From contig CANLCX010000003.1 in NCBI GenBank assembly GCA_947489315.1, positions 427,165 through 491,164 of the forward strand: a stretch of DNA of 64,000 nucleotides, given 5' to 3'. Source of the DNA: an uncultured Sphingomonadaceae bacterium (GTDB taxonomy: Bacteria; Pseudomonadota; Alphaproteobacteria; Sphingomonadales; Sphingomonadaceae). The notes under the pieces are model-generated. The model ran no database searches and was not told the DNA's origin. It saw only the letters and a list, made by a program, of their open reading frames with translations. Positions 8,660 to 17,855 of the stretch are shown piece by piece; the first letter of the stretch is position 1; every line of letters begins with the position of its first letter. Position numbers and translations under genes: made by a program.

Positions 8660-8682
8660 GCGTCATTCGTGAACTCAGCAGA

Positions 8683-11121
8683 TCAGAACTTCACCCGTCC
8701 TTCGATGCCGACAGTACGCGGATTGATTATTCCCTGTCTGTAGTAGCGAAGTACGACTCCGTCGTTGATGCCAATCCGCGATCGGTCGTTTTCAACAGAC
8801 GCCACTGCATATTTGTCGAAAATATTGTCTGCGAAAAGGCTGACACTGAACTTCTCAGTATCGTAAGTAAGCGATGCGCGATTCAGGACATATCCAGGAA
8901 TCTTGTCGCCAAATGTCCGCTCATAACCGAGCCGGGATATGACGCTGCCGCGGTAGGTGGCAGTCCAGTTGGCGATGAAATCACCCTCCATCATCGGCAC
9001 GGTATAGGTGACACCAAGGCTTCCGGAATTCTTGGCCGAGCCCGGCAAACGATCACCATCTAGACCGGGGAGCTGGATCGGTGCGCTTGGATAGACACCC
9101 GGCGGATCGTTGACTGAAATGATACCCGGAACATCCTCGGTCAGTGTCGCATCCGTATAGGAATAAGTTCCCTGGATCGATAGTTCGGGCGTCGGATTAG
9201 CCTGAAAAGACATTTCGAAACCTTGCGACCTCGCTGCACCGCCGTTCACCGTGATTCCCGTGATACCGTTCAACGTAGCCGACGCAACTTGGATACCTGA
9301 CCAGTCAATATGGAAGACATTGAAATTGAAGTTGAGCTTTCGGTCAAATAGCTGACTTCGAATGCCGATTTCGATATTCTTTGTCGTATCCGGACCAAAT
9401 TGAATTTCGTTTGGCAGGGCACAGATTAACTGGGTATTGTTGACATTGTCGCCGTCCGGATCGTTTGGCAGAGGATTGGGGCATGGCGCGACGCGGTTTG
9501 GGCCGCCAATGCGATAGCCCTTGCTATAGGTTGCATATAGCATGAGGTCGGGCGTGAATTGATATGAGGTGTTGAACTTCCAGACCACGCCGTCATCCGA
9601 CGCGCTGCCGCCGTTCGCAGGCAAATCATAAGGACTAAGAGGATCACCTAAAAACGGGAGTGCAGCTGCGCCTGCTATGGTCGAGGTATATTTGAAATAG
9701 CGTCCCCCGGCGGTGACTTGCCATTCTGGCGTGATCTCGAAAGTAGCTTCGCCGAAAATCGCTCTTTCGGTGACTTTTGAAGTCACATAGCTGGCATATT
9801 CAATAAACTCTGGATTGGTAACAGGGTCCGCAAACGGGTGGTTTGGCAATCGCTCGACATAGTCGCTTTGAAATTTGCTCACATTGTAAAACCCACCGAG
9901 TACCCAGCTGAACGGGCCGCCATGCCTGGAAACGAGGCGGATTTCGGCATTTTCTTGTTTACGGGTCTGATCCGACTCGTTGAACCCTGCGAAAGCGGGG
10001 AACAGCTCGTAGTCGTAATCAAGGTCGAGTAGCAGGTCAGTCACATCACCGATGCCTAGGCGCTTGACCTCCGTGTAAGCCCCTGTCGCAACGACATCGA
10101 AGATATCGGCGATATTGGCGTTAATTTCCGCGCTCACAAGATGAGCATCTCGGGTGACTGGCTCGGTGAATCGGCTGGCGCTCTCGTACCGGCCGGTTCC
10201 AAGCACGCCCGCACTGTTGGTCTGCGACCCATCAGTCTTGGTCTGCTGATATGCATAGGTGAGAGTCAGTTTCAGATCTTCGCTGGTCTGCAACAACAGC
10301 TGGTTGCGGGTTGTAAAGGTCCGTTCAAAGTTGAGATCCTTGAGCGCGAAGAGGTTCGCGGCAAAGCCTTCTTGAGTGACGCCTTCGGTTCCATCTGGCT
10401 GGGGAAGGGAAACGCCCGGTTCCTGAACCAGGAGCGGATAGTCAATAAAGCCGGGATCAAAGATATAGCCGGTGGCGGACCGGAACGCGATGTGATCCTT
10501 TACAATTGGTATGTTGATCATAGCGTCCACTTGATATCCGAAATCATCGCTTTGAGATTTGGTCGACGTACGGGCATGGAGCTCGCCTTCAAATTCATTC
10601 ACATTTGGACGATTAGGAATGTAGCGAATAGCGCCAGCCAAAGTGCCAAGGCCGTAGAGCGTCCCTTGCGGACCAAGCAGAGTTTCGACACGTTCGATGT
10701 CCAATAGCTTGAAGTCATAAAAAAGCGGAACCTCACCCAGATATACGCCAAGCGCGGTGTCGGCATTGGAGCCAAAGCTGCTCGTGTCGGAAGCGCGCAG
10801 GCCGCGCAGCACAATTGTTCCAGTCGAGCCTGGTCCCGTGTCCGAAATCGTCACGCCGGGAGTGAAATCGGCGAGATCACGTACGTCGTCGATGCGATTT
10901 TTCGCGATATCTTCGGCACCGACAACCGAAATGTTGACGGGCGTTTCCATGATTGTCGTATCACGCCGTGTGGCGGTGACGATGATCACATCGTCGCTCC
11001 CGCTGTCGTCAGCGGCCACATTCTCCCCCGCAGTCTGGGCTAAACCGGGCGTGGCAAACACGGCACTTGTCAACATGGTCGCAGAAAGCAGCCCCAACTT
11101 AAGTCTTGCGTCATTTATCAT
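8683..11121 (-). CDS. TonB-dependent outer-membrane receptor
   Basis: An 812-residue TonB-dependent receptor for energised uptake of a large or scarce ligand. A signal peptide ends near residue 28 (PGLAQ), followed by a TonB-box-like DVIIVTATRR, the plug domain (about 60-170, with TPGVTISD and a GPQGTLYGLGTLAGAIRYI segment) and a 22-strand barrel ending in the terminal phenylalanine of EGRVKF. It resembles sphingomonad receptors of the catabolic type rather than siderophore receptors, but the ligand cannot be read from sequence. It lies downstream of a sterol-desaturase-family gene in the same direction with no TATTAC operator of its own, so it is probably co-transcribed with it from the operator at 12406. 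Confidence 0.93.
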   Translation of the reverse strand: MINDARLKLGLLSATMLTSAVFATPGLAQTAGENVAADDSGSDDVIIVTATRRDTTIMETPVNISVVGAEDIAKNRIDDVRDLADFTPGVTISDTGPGSTGTIVLRGLRASDTSSFGSNADTALGVYLGEVPLFYDFKLLDIERVETLLGPQGTLYGLGTLAGAIRYIPNRPNVNEFEGELHARTSTKSQSDDFGYQVDAMINIPIVKDHIAFRSATGYIFDPGFIDYPLLVQEPGVSLPQPDGTEGVTQEGFAANLFALKDLNFERTFTTRNQLLLQTSEDLKLTLTYAYQQTKTDGSQTNSAGVLGTGRYESASRFTEPVTRDAHLVSAEINANIADIFDVVATGAYTEVKRLGIGDVTDLLLDLDYDYELFPAFAGFNESDQTRKQENAEIRLVSRHGGPFSWVLGGFYNVSKFQSDYVERLPNHPFADPVTNPEFIEYASYVTSKVTERAIFGEATFEITPEWQVTAGGRYFKYTSTIAGAAALPFLGDPLSPYDLPANGGSASDDGVVWKFNTSYQFTPDLMLYATYSKGYRIGGPNRVAPCPNPLPNDPDGDNVNNTQLICALPNEIQFGPDTTKNIEIGIRSQLFDRKLNFNFNVFHIDWSGIQVASATLNGITGITVNGGAARSQGFEMSFQANPTPELSIQGTYSYTDATLTEDVPGIISVNDPPGVYPSAPIQLPGLDGDRLPGSAKNSGSLGVTYTVPMMEGDFIANWTATYRGSVISRLGYERTFGDKIPGYVLNRASLTYDTEKFSVSLFADNIFDKYAVASVENDRSRIGINDGVVLRYYRQGIINPRTVGIEGRVKF

Positions 11122-11144
11122 TATTTTGGATCCCTTTTTTAAAC

Positions 11145-11162
11145 GCCCTCCCCACCGAGGGC
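11145..11162 (-). promoter_or_regulatory. hairpin in the leader of the TonB receptor gene
   Basis: On the transcribed (minus) strand, GCCCTC-GGTGGG-GAGGGC forms a 6-base GC stem followed by GTTTAAAAAAGG. It lies about 23 bases upstream of the receptor start codon, between it and the desaturase gene. It could partly terminate, or protect the downstream mRNA. It is not a canonical terminator because the T-run is short. Confidence 0.35.
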
Positions 11163-11294
11163 CATACTTGCGTCGTCCAACCTGATAATTATTCTGGGGG
11201 ATCTTCCGTTTTGCCTGCTTACCGTTATTCGGTTTCCAGGCGGCCGCTTCTAAAATTAGAGGGGTCTAATCCGCCCAATTTAACGATCCCAAAC

Positions 11295-12308
11295 TTACAC
11301 TGCTTTGTTGTCTCCTCCTTCACTACCGGCCGATGAAACTCTGTTCTTGCTGGCTTTGTACTTGCTGATCAGCGACTGAAACGGGAACATGAACTGCTCG
11401 TAAATCGACAGCCGCTTGCGTTCGTCTTGTCCTACGATTTCGGATTCACCCTCGCGGAAGGTGCCGAATATCCGATCGAGCAAGATCAGCGAGTTCCCGT
11501 AATTGCATCGCGTTTCTTCATAGCTAAGCGCTGTGTGATGCAGGCTATGATGCCGGATCGTCGTAAAGATATACGAATAGAACAGCGGCGGGTTCGAGCG
11601 GACATTGGCGTGAGCATATGTGGACACCACAGTCAGGATATTGAAGCCACAGAATATCGCGGTCATATCAAAATCGAAAATCGCAATAATGCTGAGTCCA
11701 ATCAAGAACAGCTCTATCGGATTGCCCACATATCCTTTCATCGCATTAAGTTGGGTAATATGATGGTGTGGCGCGTGGGTCATCCAAGCCGGATGCCAAT
11801 CATGCATCAGACGGTGCATCCAATATTGGCCAAGTTCGAAAAGGACTACCACCAATGCAACCTGCAACAGGAACGGCAGTTCCATTGCCCATTCCGTCGA
11901 GATTCCAAGAGAATCCTTGAGGGCCGCGAGCGGCTCATCGGCGAATGTACCTGTCGCCCAACCGATCGCCGTATAAGAAAGAAACAGGTAAAAGAGGTCG
12001 GTTGTAAACTCTTTCCAAGTTAAGCGCCAACCTTCGTGGCGTTCAATGACTTGTTCTAAGCCCAAAACGAAAAAGCTGATAGTAAGCCCAGCAACCACAA
12101 ATGACCACGGGTTTTCGGTCACCGAAGTTGGCGCAAACATCCAGAACATGACAACAGCCACTAAAGTTGCGGGGGGCACCAGATTAATCAGGGTTCGCTT
12201 GACCGGACCCTCGCCTCGATTGCCGACGGATGCTTCGACGCGACTTGCCCCATTGGCCACAACGGGTTCATTTTTGGTTGCTGCTTCGACGTCCGAGATT
12301 CGGCTCAT
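11295..12308 (-). CDS. sterol desaturase / fatty acid hydroxylase superfamily protein (copy 1)
   Basis: A 337-residue integral-membrane di-iron oxygenase homologue. After a soluble N-terminal 40 residues come four or so membrane segments with the family's histidine clusters: HRLMH (HxxxH) and HAPHH (HxxHH) in the middle, and HHSLHH near residue 265, which together would bind two irons. Such enzymes hydroxylate or desaturate aliphatic C-H bonds using O2. It is paralogous to the protein at 26220-27212 (shared GPVK, LTWKE.TD, THAPHH.ITQLN, GNPIELFLIGL). The operator at 12406 lies 98 bases upstream. It probably shares a transcript with the TonB receptor. The substrate is unknown. Confidence 0.88.
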   Translation of the reverse strand: MSRISDVEAATKNEPVVANGASRVEASVGNRGEGPVKRTLINLVPPATLVAVVMFWMFAPTSVTENPWSFVVAGLTISFFVLGLEQVIERHEGWRLTWKEFTTDLFYLFLSYTAIGWATGTFADEPLAALKDSLGISTEWAMELPFLLQVALVVVLFELGQYWMHRLMHDWHPAWMTHAPHHHITQLNAMKGYVGNPIELFLIGLSIIAIFDFDMTAIFCGFNILTVVSTYAHANVRSNPPLFYSYIFTTIRHHSLHHTALSYEETRCNYGNSLILLDRIFGTFREGESEIVGQDERKRLSIYEQFMFPFQSLISKYKASKNRVSSAGSEGGDNKAV

Positions 12309-12622
12309 GAAAAGATCCCCATCAAGCCGGGTATCGGCTCAATGCCTCAGGTTTTCTCTCTCCAATCAATGCCGTTCTCAATGGCGACAAAAGATAAGCT
12401 ATAGATATTACGAAATGAGTCAAGAGTAATAAAAAGGGTGCACAGATGTTGCCATTCTATGGTGAAAAATCGCAAAAAACGGCCTGTCGTCAACCTTTAT
12501 GCTCTTCCCTGAATGTCCCGATCCACGCCTATTTGATACGTTGTCTCATAGTTCTCAAAAATCGAGATAAACGACAGCCGAATCATTCCCAACCAACCCG
12601 GACGCTCGCTCAACCCTTTTCT
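12309..12622. other. intergenic region carrying the desaturase 1 operator
   Basis: About 314 bases without a gene, between the propeller-lipoprotein stop and the desaturase start on the same strand. The TATTAC-N14-GTAATA operator lies at 12406-12431. Its presence implies that the desaturase-receptor pair has its own promoter rather than relying on read-through. Confidence 0.6.
12406..12431. promoter_or_regulatory. operator TATTAC-N14-GTAATA, site upstream of desaturase 1
   Basis: A perfect 6-base inverted repeat, TATTAC and GTAATA, with 14 bases between, preceded by GA. It is one of four such sites found only within this locus. It lies 98 bases upstream of the desaturase start codon. Confidence 0.75.
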
Positions 12623-13579
12623 CTATTCGGAATCCTTTTCGGCACTGCTCCACCAGGAAATGGACTCAACGTCGTGGGCACTCGTCCAAACGCCTTTTGG
12701 TGTATAACGTACAGCACCGCTGCCCGCAGCTGGGCCCAACCGCGCGCGGATTTCCAGTGTCTCCGCATCAATTGCCACAAAAGTCTGGTCTTCGGTCGTT
12801 CGCAGCCAGACTATGCCTCCGCCAGTATCGATGTCTCCATATAATAAAGTTTCGCCAACTTTGGTGCGGCCTGTAACCTTGACGGTCTCGGGATCGATCC
12901 GCGCGACTGTGCCGTCGCCTTGTTCTTGCACCCAGACACCGCCCTCACCGGCAGCGAGAAAACCAGGTTGCTTGCCGAGCTCGGTCGTGCCGCTCACGGA
13001 ATTGGTCGCCGGATCGACACGCTGAATCAAACGCTCGTCGCTGCTGACGGCCCATAGTGAGTCGAAGCCGAATGCAAGAAAGAACGTGTCTGGAGCGACA
13101 TCGACGGTCGCGATCACTTCGTTGGTTTCAGGGTCTATACGGGCGATTTTTCCTTCTGCGCCGCTCGGGACCCAAATCGAACCGGCGCCTGCAACTACGT
13201 TCGTTTCGCCTTTGGGATTGGCAATACCGGTGGAAATCATCGCTTCCACCTCCGCGGTCTCAAGGTTGATTCGGTACAGGTTTGCATCATCACAATTGGC
13301 CACCCACAACGCACTGGACAGGATGGCCATCGTGCCGCAGGGACGCAGTATCGCCGTGGTTGCGCGCACGCCATCAGTGGACCATTGCTCAACACGTCCT
13401 CGATTGGTGACCCACACAGTGTCCCCATCGACTGCAAGAAAATCCGCAAAGTCTGGCACCGCGATTTCCTGTTCAATCAAGTCGGCTGGTTGCAGTGGTG
13501 TCGTGGTCTCCACCGGTTGTTGCTCTGCCGGAGAGCAGGCCGCAACAAAAAGCAACATCAAGGTGATTGATCGGTTCAT
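12623..13579 (-). CDS. YncE/NHL-type beta-propeller lipoprotein
   Basis: A 318-residue exported lipoprotein. From ATG 13579 (AGGAG seven bases upstream) the signal peptide MNRSITLMLLFVAAC ends in a clear lipobox cysteine at residue 15. The body consists of repeated blades with VDGDTVWV, AGAGSIWV, FGFDSLWAV and AGEGGVWV motifs and the alternating RIDPET segments typical of YncE-like seven-bladed propellers. Such proteins bind ligands or partners in the periplasm rather than catalyse. It lies 31 bases downstream of an MBL-fold gene in the same direction, in an apparent MBL-MBL-propeller operon. Confidence 0.82.
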   Translation of the reverse strand: MNRSITLMLLFVAACSPAEQQPVETTTPLQPADLIEQEIAVPDFADFLAVDGDTVWVTNRGRVEQWSTDGVRATTAILRPCGTMAILSSALWVANCDDANLYRINLETAEVEAMISTGIANPKGETNVVAGAGSIWVPSGAEGKIARIDPETNEVIATVDVAPDTFFLAFGFDSLWAVSSDERLIQRVDPATNSVSGTTELGKQPGFLAAGEGGVWVQEQGDGTVARIDPETVKVTGRTKVGETLLYGDIDTGGGIVWLRTTEDQTFVAIDAETLEIRARLGPAAGSGAVRYTPKGVWTSAHDVESISWWSSAEKDSE

Positions 13580-13610
13580 GTGATTACTCCTGTGAAGAAC
13601 CTGAATTGGT

Positions 13611-14624
13611 TCAAGCGTAACGATAAGGATTGGTGTCGATTGTAGTCGTGCTGCGTGTCTGGTTGCAGAGGAATACCGTACCGGTGAAATAGATGCCCGG
13701 TTCGGTAATCGTTTGTGCGTAAGCAAAGGCTTCGCGCAACTGCTGCACGGTCATCTGCACGGGCGCTTCATTTGGTTGATAGGTGAGACCGTAGGGATAG
13801 TCTTCGTCATCTTTGCTGATTTCGACGTGACATCCCATGACATGGGTCACGGGATGCGTATCCACAAAATCGATTAGGCGCTTCATGCTGTCGTACCACG
13901 GTTCCCAATAGGTGATGTAGCAGCGGCCGCGATAGAACATGTCGCCAGTGTAAAGGATCTGAGTGTAGCTATCATAATATGCGAATTCCGAAACCACGTG
14001 ACCGGGCGAGCCCCAGATCAGGATATCGCGACCGCCTAGATCAAGCGTCACACGCTCTTCCGGAAAATTGGTCATGCCCCAGAATCCGACCATTTCTTCG
14101 TGGGTCAGCCCCATATAGCGCGTGTTCGGTCGGTCTGCGAACTGATTGACTGCAGCATAGTGATCCGCATGAAGATGGCTGAAGGCGACCAGCAGCTCCA
14201 GACGGTCTGGATCTCGGCCGTTGCGAGCGCACCAGTCTTCGATGCACTCGTCTACAATGCCTCGCAGATCCCAATCATTACGCAGCTGGGTGAAGCCTTC
14301 ATCAAGCAAGAGGACGCGGTCATTGCCGAAGTAGAGCGGCGCGAAGGGCGCCTCGAAGCTATAGGCTTTGTTCTGACGCAAGATTGCAGTGTGGGCGTTG
14401 TACCAATGGACGTGAACCGGTGGATCGGTGTTGTCCATGCACGATGGCGAACCGCAGATCCACCGATCAGGAAAGCCACCTGACGCTGGCAAATTACTGG
14501 TAAAGTCGATCGGTTCTGGACGCGTAGCGGCCGTTGCGGTTTCGCCAAAAGTGGTAAGCGCGGAACCGACGACCGGAATAGCGGCCACCGCAGCGTTGTA
14601 CGACAGGAAGGTGCGACGATCCAT
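13611..14624 (-). CDS. Tat-exported MBL-fold metallo-hydrolase
   Basis: A 337-residue metallo-beta-lactamase-fold hydrolase. The start at ATG 14624 gives a twin-arginine signal (MDRRTFLSYNAAVAAIPVVG), so it acts in the periplasm. The zinc motif HxHxDH is intact (H150, H152, D154, H155). The later metal ligands are also present: a His in SPGHVV, an Asp in LYTGD and a His in MGCHVE. A TTG at 14645 overlapping the upstream stop codon is an alternative start. It is paralogous to the upstream MBL protein, which has lost the HxHxDH motif. The operon starts from the divergent promoter shared with the ABC transporter. The substrate is unknown. Confidence 0.88.
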   Translation of the reverse strand: MDRRTFLSYNAAVAAIPVVGSALTTFGETATAATRPEPIDFTSNLPASGGFPDRWICGSPSCMDNTDPPVHVHWYNAHTAILRQNKAYSFEAPFAPLYFGNDRVLLLDEGFTQLRNDWDLRGIVDECIEDWCARNGRDPDRLELLVAFSHLHADHYAAVNQFADRPNTRYMGLTHEEMVGFWGMTNFPEERVTLDLGGRDILIWGSPGHVVSEFAYYDSYTQILYTGDMFYRGRCYITYWEPWYDSMKRLIDFVDTHPVTHVMGCHVEISKDDEDYPYGLTYQPNEAPVQMTVQQLREAFAYAQTITEPGIYFTGTVFLCNQTRSTTTIDTNPYRYA

Positions 14625-14641
14625 GATAGTGCTTTCTGCAG

Positions 14642-15703
14642 TCAAAAGGGGTGAGGCGGGTTAATCTTAGGCACGCCTTCGGGCCAGACCTGCGTTCGCT
14701 GGTCAGGACTGACTCCATTAAAGAGAGCGAAATCAGGGCGAATGAGCATCATGTCTTTGCCCTGCACCTCGCGCGCATATTGCAGGGCTTCATCGATAAG
14801 TGCGGGCTCCATTTGGAGGATGCGTTCATAGGGTTTGTGATTAGCGAAACGCGGGTAATATTTGCCCGGTACAAACATCATCTCAACATGGCCGCCAAGT
14901 ATCCATTTGGGCGACCGGTCAGTCGCAAATGCTTTCAGCGTTTTAAGTGAGACAATATAATCGCGGTCGTTACTGATGTTTATCTTGCCAGGGTACAGAA
15001 AGTCGCCGGTAAACAGGATCTGGCAGTAAGGATCGTAAAAGGTGACGCCGTCCTTATGGGTGCCGGGAGTTGGGATCACCTCGATCACCCGATCGCCCAG
15101 ATCGATAGCGCTCCTGCGCGAGGGCCAGCTTTTCCGAAAGCCATAATATTGCTTCATCACATCAAACGGCGTGGGGACGATGGTCGTATCCGGGCGTCCG
15201 GCAAACTGCACTAACCCCTGGTTCTGCGCAACGTCTTCGCCCGATGTCAGCGCGACTGTAAGCGGCACTTTGCTGCGCTCTCTTGCTTGCCCCCAGCGAG
15301 CAATAATCTTATCTACCGTGTCACGCAGCGGATAATGCTGCGCGTTGGCGGTCGCGCCGCTGTCAATCAGCAGGGCACCTTTGTTGCCGAACAACAGATA
15401 AGTGAAGGGCGCTTCCCAATGGACGCATACATTTTGTCGCAGGACGAACGTGTCCTCGTTATACTGCACAACCTGTACCCGCGGATCGCGGTTTTTGGCC
15501 GCAACGTTAGAACCATAGGTCCAGCGAAAGGCGAGCTTACCGGCCGCCGGCCCCGCAGTGTTGTAGTCATGCTTTACTGATTCTTTAGGGTGCAGCGGCA
15601 CCGCAGAATCTGTGTTTCGCGCACCGACGGGATTATAACCCAGATCGAGATCGCCGTTGCCGGCAAAGGTTGGATTAATATTCTGTGTAGACGCTTGTGA
15701 CAT
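14642..15703 (-). CDS. MBL-fold protein lacking the HxHxDH metal motif
   Basis: A 353-residue MBL-fold protein, first gene of the minus-strand operon. It aligns along its length with the downstream MBL protein (shared FGN..LL.D.G, Q.LFTGDFLYPG, GGHVEM). Where the paralogue has SHLHADHYA it reads TSGEDVAQN, so three histidines and one aspartate of the zinc site are missing, while the later Asp (FTGD) and His (GGHVE) persist. It has no obvious signal peptide. Of two tandem start codons (15706, 15703) the second is six bases from GGGAG. It is probably a pseudoenzyme, a regulatory subunit, or a single-metal enzyme. Confidence 0.85.
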   Translation of the reverse strand: MSQASTQNINPTFAGNGDLDLGYNPVGARNTDSAVPLHPKESVKHDYNTAGPAAGKLAFRWTYGSNVAAKNRDPRVQVVQYNEDTFVLRQNVCVHWEAPFTYLLFGNKGALLIDSGATANAQHYPLRDTVDKIIARWGQARERSKVPLTVALTSGEDVAQNQGLVQFAGRPDTTIVPTPFDVMKQYYGFRKSWPSRRSAIDLGDRVIEVIPTPGTHKDGVTFYDPYCQILFTGDFLYPGKINISNDRDYIVSLKTLKAFATDRSPKWILGGHVEMMFVPGKYYPRFANHKPYERILQMEPALIDEALQYAREVQGKDMMLIRPDFALFNGVSPDQRTQVWPEGVPKINPPHPF

Positions 15704-15827
15704 CATATGCTCCCGGCAAAGCCTTGAGTGCGGCGTTTGCCGACTGCTTCCGATGCACACTCTCCCCAACGCCGCGTCTCACTCGGATCACAGTTGATTC
15801 GATACACGTGCTCGCCAAAGATACGGA

Positions 15828-15853
15828 TATTACAAAACATATCAATAGTAATA
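15828..15853. promoter_or_regulatory. operator TATTAC-N14-GTAATA in the divergent MBL/ABC promoter
   Basis: A perfect inverted repeat (TATTAC at 15828-15833, GTAATA at 15848-15853) lies midway between the divergent MBL operon (start 15703) and the ABC transporter operon (start 15913). It is placed to control both. The flanks GA before and AT after match or nearly match the site at 12406. Confidence 0.78.
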
Positions 15854-15912
15854 ATTTTGATGGACAACATCTGTTTTTACAGCGATGCTGCATCTGCGAA
15901 AGGAATCGAATT

Positions 15913-16998
15913 ATGTTCAACGGGATCCATCGCGCGGGGGCATTGGTAATGCTGGCATGCGCGCTCATTTTAGCGTCGTGCTCGCCAACGTCGGAAGAAA
16001 AGACGGCGACGCGCACTGAATTCAACATCGGATGGTCGATCTATGCTGGCTGGATGCCTTGGCCCTATGCCGAACAGACCGGCATCGTAAAGAAGTGGGC
16101 AGACAAGTACGGCATCGAAATAAATATAGTTCAAGTTAACGACTATGTTGAATCGGTGAACCAGTACACCGCTGGTCAGCTCGACGGCGTCACCGTTGCC
16201 AATATGGATGCGCTCACCATCCCCGCTGCAGGTGGCAAGGACACCAGCGCGATTATCGTTGGCGATTATTCAAACGGCAATGATGGCGTTCTTCTAAAAG
16301 GTACCGATAGCCTTAGCGCGATCAAGGGCCGGAAGATTAATCTCGTCGAACTTTCTGTTTCTCACTATCTGCTCGCGCGCGCATTGGATTCGGTCAGCCT
16401 GTCCATGACCGATGTCAGCACCGTCAATACCTCGGATGCGGACATTGCCGGTGCCTTTTCGTCGCCAGATGTGACAGCCGCTGTCGCCTGGAACCCTCAG
16501 CTGTCGACGATGAAACAGGCGCCCGATGCTAGGGAAGTGTTTAGTTCTGCCAACATACCAGGTGAGATACTGGACCTCTTGGTCGTCGACACCGTGACGC
16601 TGGAGGCCAACCCCAATCTTGGCAAGGCGCTTGCTGGAATCTGGTACGAGACGACTGCGCTGATGCAAAAGCAGGACGAGGAAGGCGAAGCGGCAAGAGC
16701 TGCTATGGCCTCACTCGCCGGTACAACGCCGGAAATGTTTGAGGGACAGCTTGCAACCACCTTCCTTTATGCAGACCCCGAATCGGCGGTCGCGGCCACA
16801 TCGGACAAGTCACTGATTGAGACCATGACCCGAGTACGCGACTTCAGTTTCTCGCAGGGGCTTTTCGGCCAGGGCGCGTCATCGGCTGACGCGGTGGGCA
16901 TGGCCTTTCCGGGTGGCAAAACATTGGGCGATCCAGATAATATCACCTTGCGTTTCGACGAACGATACATGCAAATGGCTGCCGATGGAGCGCTATGA
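15913..16998 (+). CDS. ABC transporter substrate-binding lipoprotein, urea-carboxylase-region type
   Basis: A 361-residue periplasmic binding protein. ATG 15913 follows GAAAGGAAT and gives a lipoprotein signal ending in LILASC. The mature part has the NMT1/TauA-like bilobed fold (IGWSIYAGWMPWPYA near the start, then VNQYTAGQLDGV and WNPQLSTM). It matches the family of binding proteins found beside urea carboxylase genes and annotated as a putative urea transporter. In view of the two DUF1989 proteins downstream, free guanidine is the more likely ligand. It is the first gene of an operon with permease and ATPase genes, under the operator at 15828. Confidence 0.88.
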   Translation: MFNGIHRAGALVMLACALILASCSPTSEEKTATRTEFNIGWSIYAGWMPWPYAEQTGIVKKWADKYGIEINIVQVNDYVESVNQYTAGQLDGVTVANMDALTIPAAGGKDTSAIIVGDYSNGNDGVLLKGTDSLSAIKGRKINLVELSVSHYLLARALDSVSLSMTDVSTVNTSDADIAGAFSSPDVTAAVAWNPQLSTMKQAPDAREVFSSANIPGEILDLLVVDTVTLEANPNLGKALAGIWYETTALMQKQDEEGEAARAAMASLAGTTPEMFEGQLATTFLYADPESAVAATSDKSLIETMTRVRDFSFSQGLFGQGASSADAVGMAFPGGKTLGDPDNITLRFDERYMQMAADGAL

Positions 16999-17039
16999 CC
17001 TGTTAATACGGCCAACTTCTTGATCGAGATAGGAGCATC

Positions 17040-17855
17040 ATGCGCTGGGTGAATCGCCGCATAAGTCGAGGCAATGGTTTGCTTCTGGGAGCCATTCCGA
17101 TCCTGTTGCTGGTAGTAGTCTACTTGTTGGTCGCCGCCGATCGAAATGCCATCAATCCGAATGACAAGATATTCCCATTACCCGGCGCGATGGTTCAGGC
17201 GATGTGGGGTCTCGTGTTTGAACCCGATCAACTTTCGGGTCGGCTGCTCTTCTGGGCAGACACTCTGGCCAGTCTACAGCGCCTGGGAATTGGTATAGGC
17301 ATATCGGCTTTGTCCGCTTTGCTTGTAGGACTGATGCTCGGTATTCTGCCGCCGGTTCGCGCGACGTTCGGCATGTTGGTTACGGGGATTGCGGTCATCC
17401 CGCCGATTGCCTTGTTGCCTATCCTGTTCATCACTTTCGGCCTTGGGGAGACCGCCAAAGTGGCGCTGATCGTGATCGGCATCGCGCCCTTTATGACCCG
17501 CGACATCGCGGCCCATATCGGGGGTTTGCCTAGAGAACAGATAGTCAAGGCACAGACTCTGGGGGCAAGCACTTGGCAGCTGATGCTGCGGGTCGCCTTG
17601 CCCCTGGCCATGCCACGATTGATTCAGGGTATGCGCCTTTCGCTTGGTCCGGCTTGGGTGTTCCTGATTTCAGCCGAAGCGATCGCCTCCGATATCGGGC
17701 TGGGATATCGGATATTTCTCGTCCGCCGCTACCTCGCGATGGACGTGATCCTGCCTTACGTGGCATGGATCGCGCTGCTCGCTGCGACTATCGATTTCAT
17801 TCTCGCCACATCCAGCCGCCGCCTGTTTCCTTGGGCGCATGGAGAAAATCGTTGA
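17040..17855 (+). CDS. ABC transporter permease
   Basis: A 271-residue inner-membrane permease of the BPD/TauC family with about six membrane helices. The coupling motif that docks on the ATPase is MTRDIAAHIGGLPREQIVKAQTLGA-like at about 155-185 (family pattern EAA---G). It follows the binding-protein gene by 41 bases with a good binding site (GATAGGAGC). Its stop codon overlaps the TTG start of the ATPase gene in TTGA, which supports translational coupling and one transporter complex. Confidence 0.92.
   Translation: MRWVNRRISRGNGLLLGAIPILLLVVVYLLVAADRNAINPNDKIFPLPGAMVQAMWGLVFEPDQLSGRLLFWADTLASLQRLGIGIGISALSALLVGLMLGILPPVRATFGMLVTGIAVIPPIALLPILFITFGLGETAKVALIVIGIAPFMTRDIAAHIGGLPREQIVKAQTLGASTWQLMLRVALPLAMPRLIQGMRLSLGPAWVFLISAEAIASDIGLGYRIFLVRRYLAMDVILPYVAWIALLAATIDFILATSSRRLFPWAHGENR

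Noticed and set aside
15704..15912. Guanidine-I or mini-ykkC riboswitch
   Set aside because: I looked for the conserved core elements and paired ACGR hairpins and found none by eye. A covariance search would be needed to exclude a divergent form.
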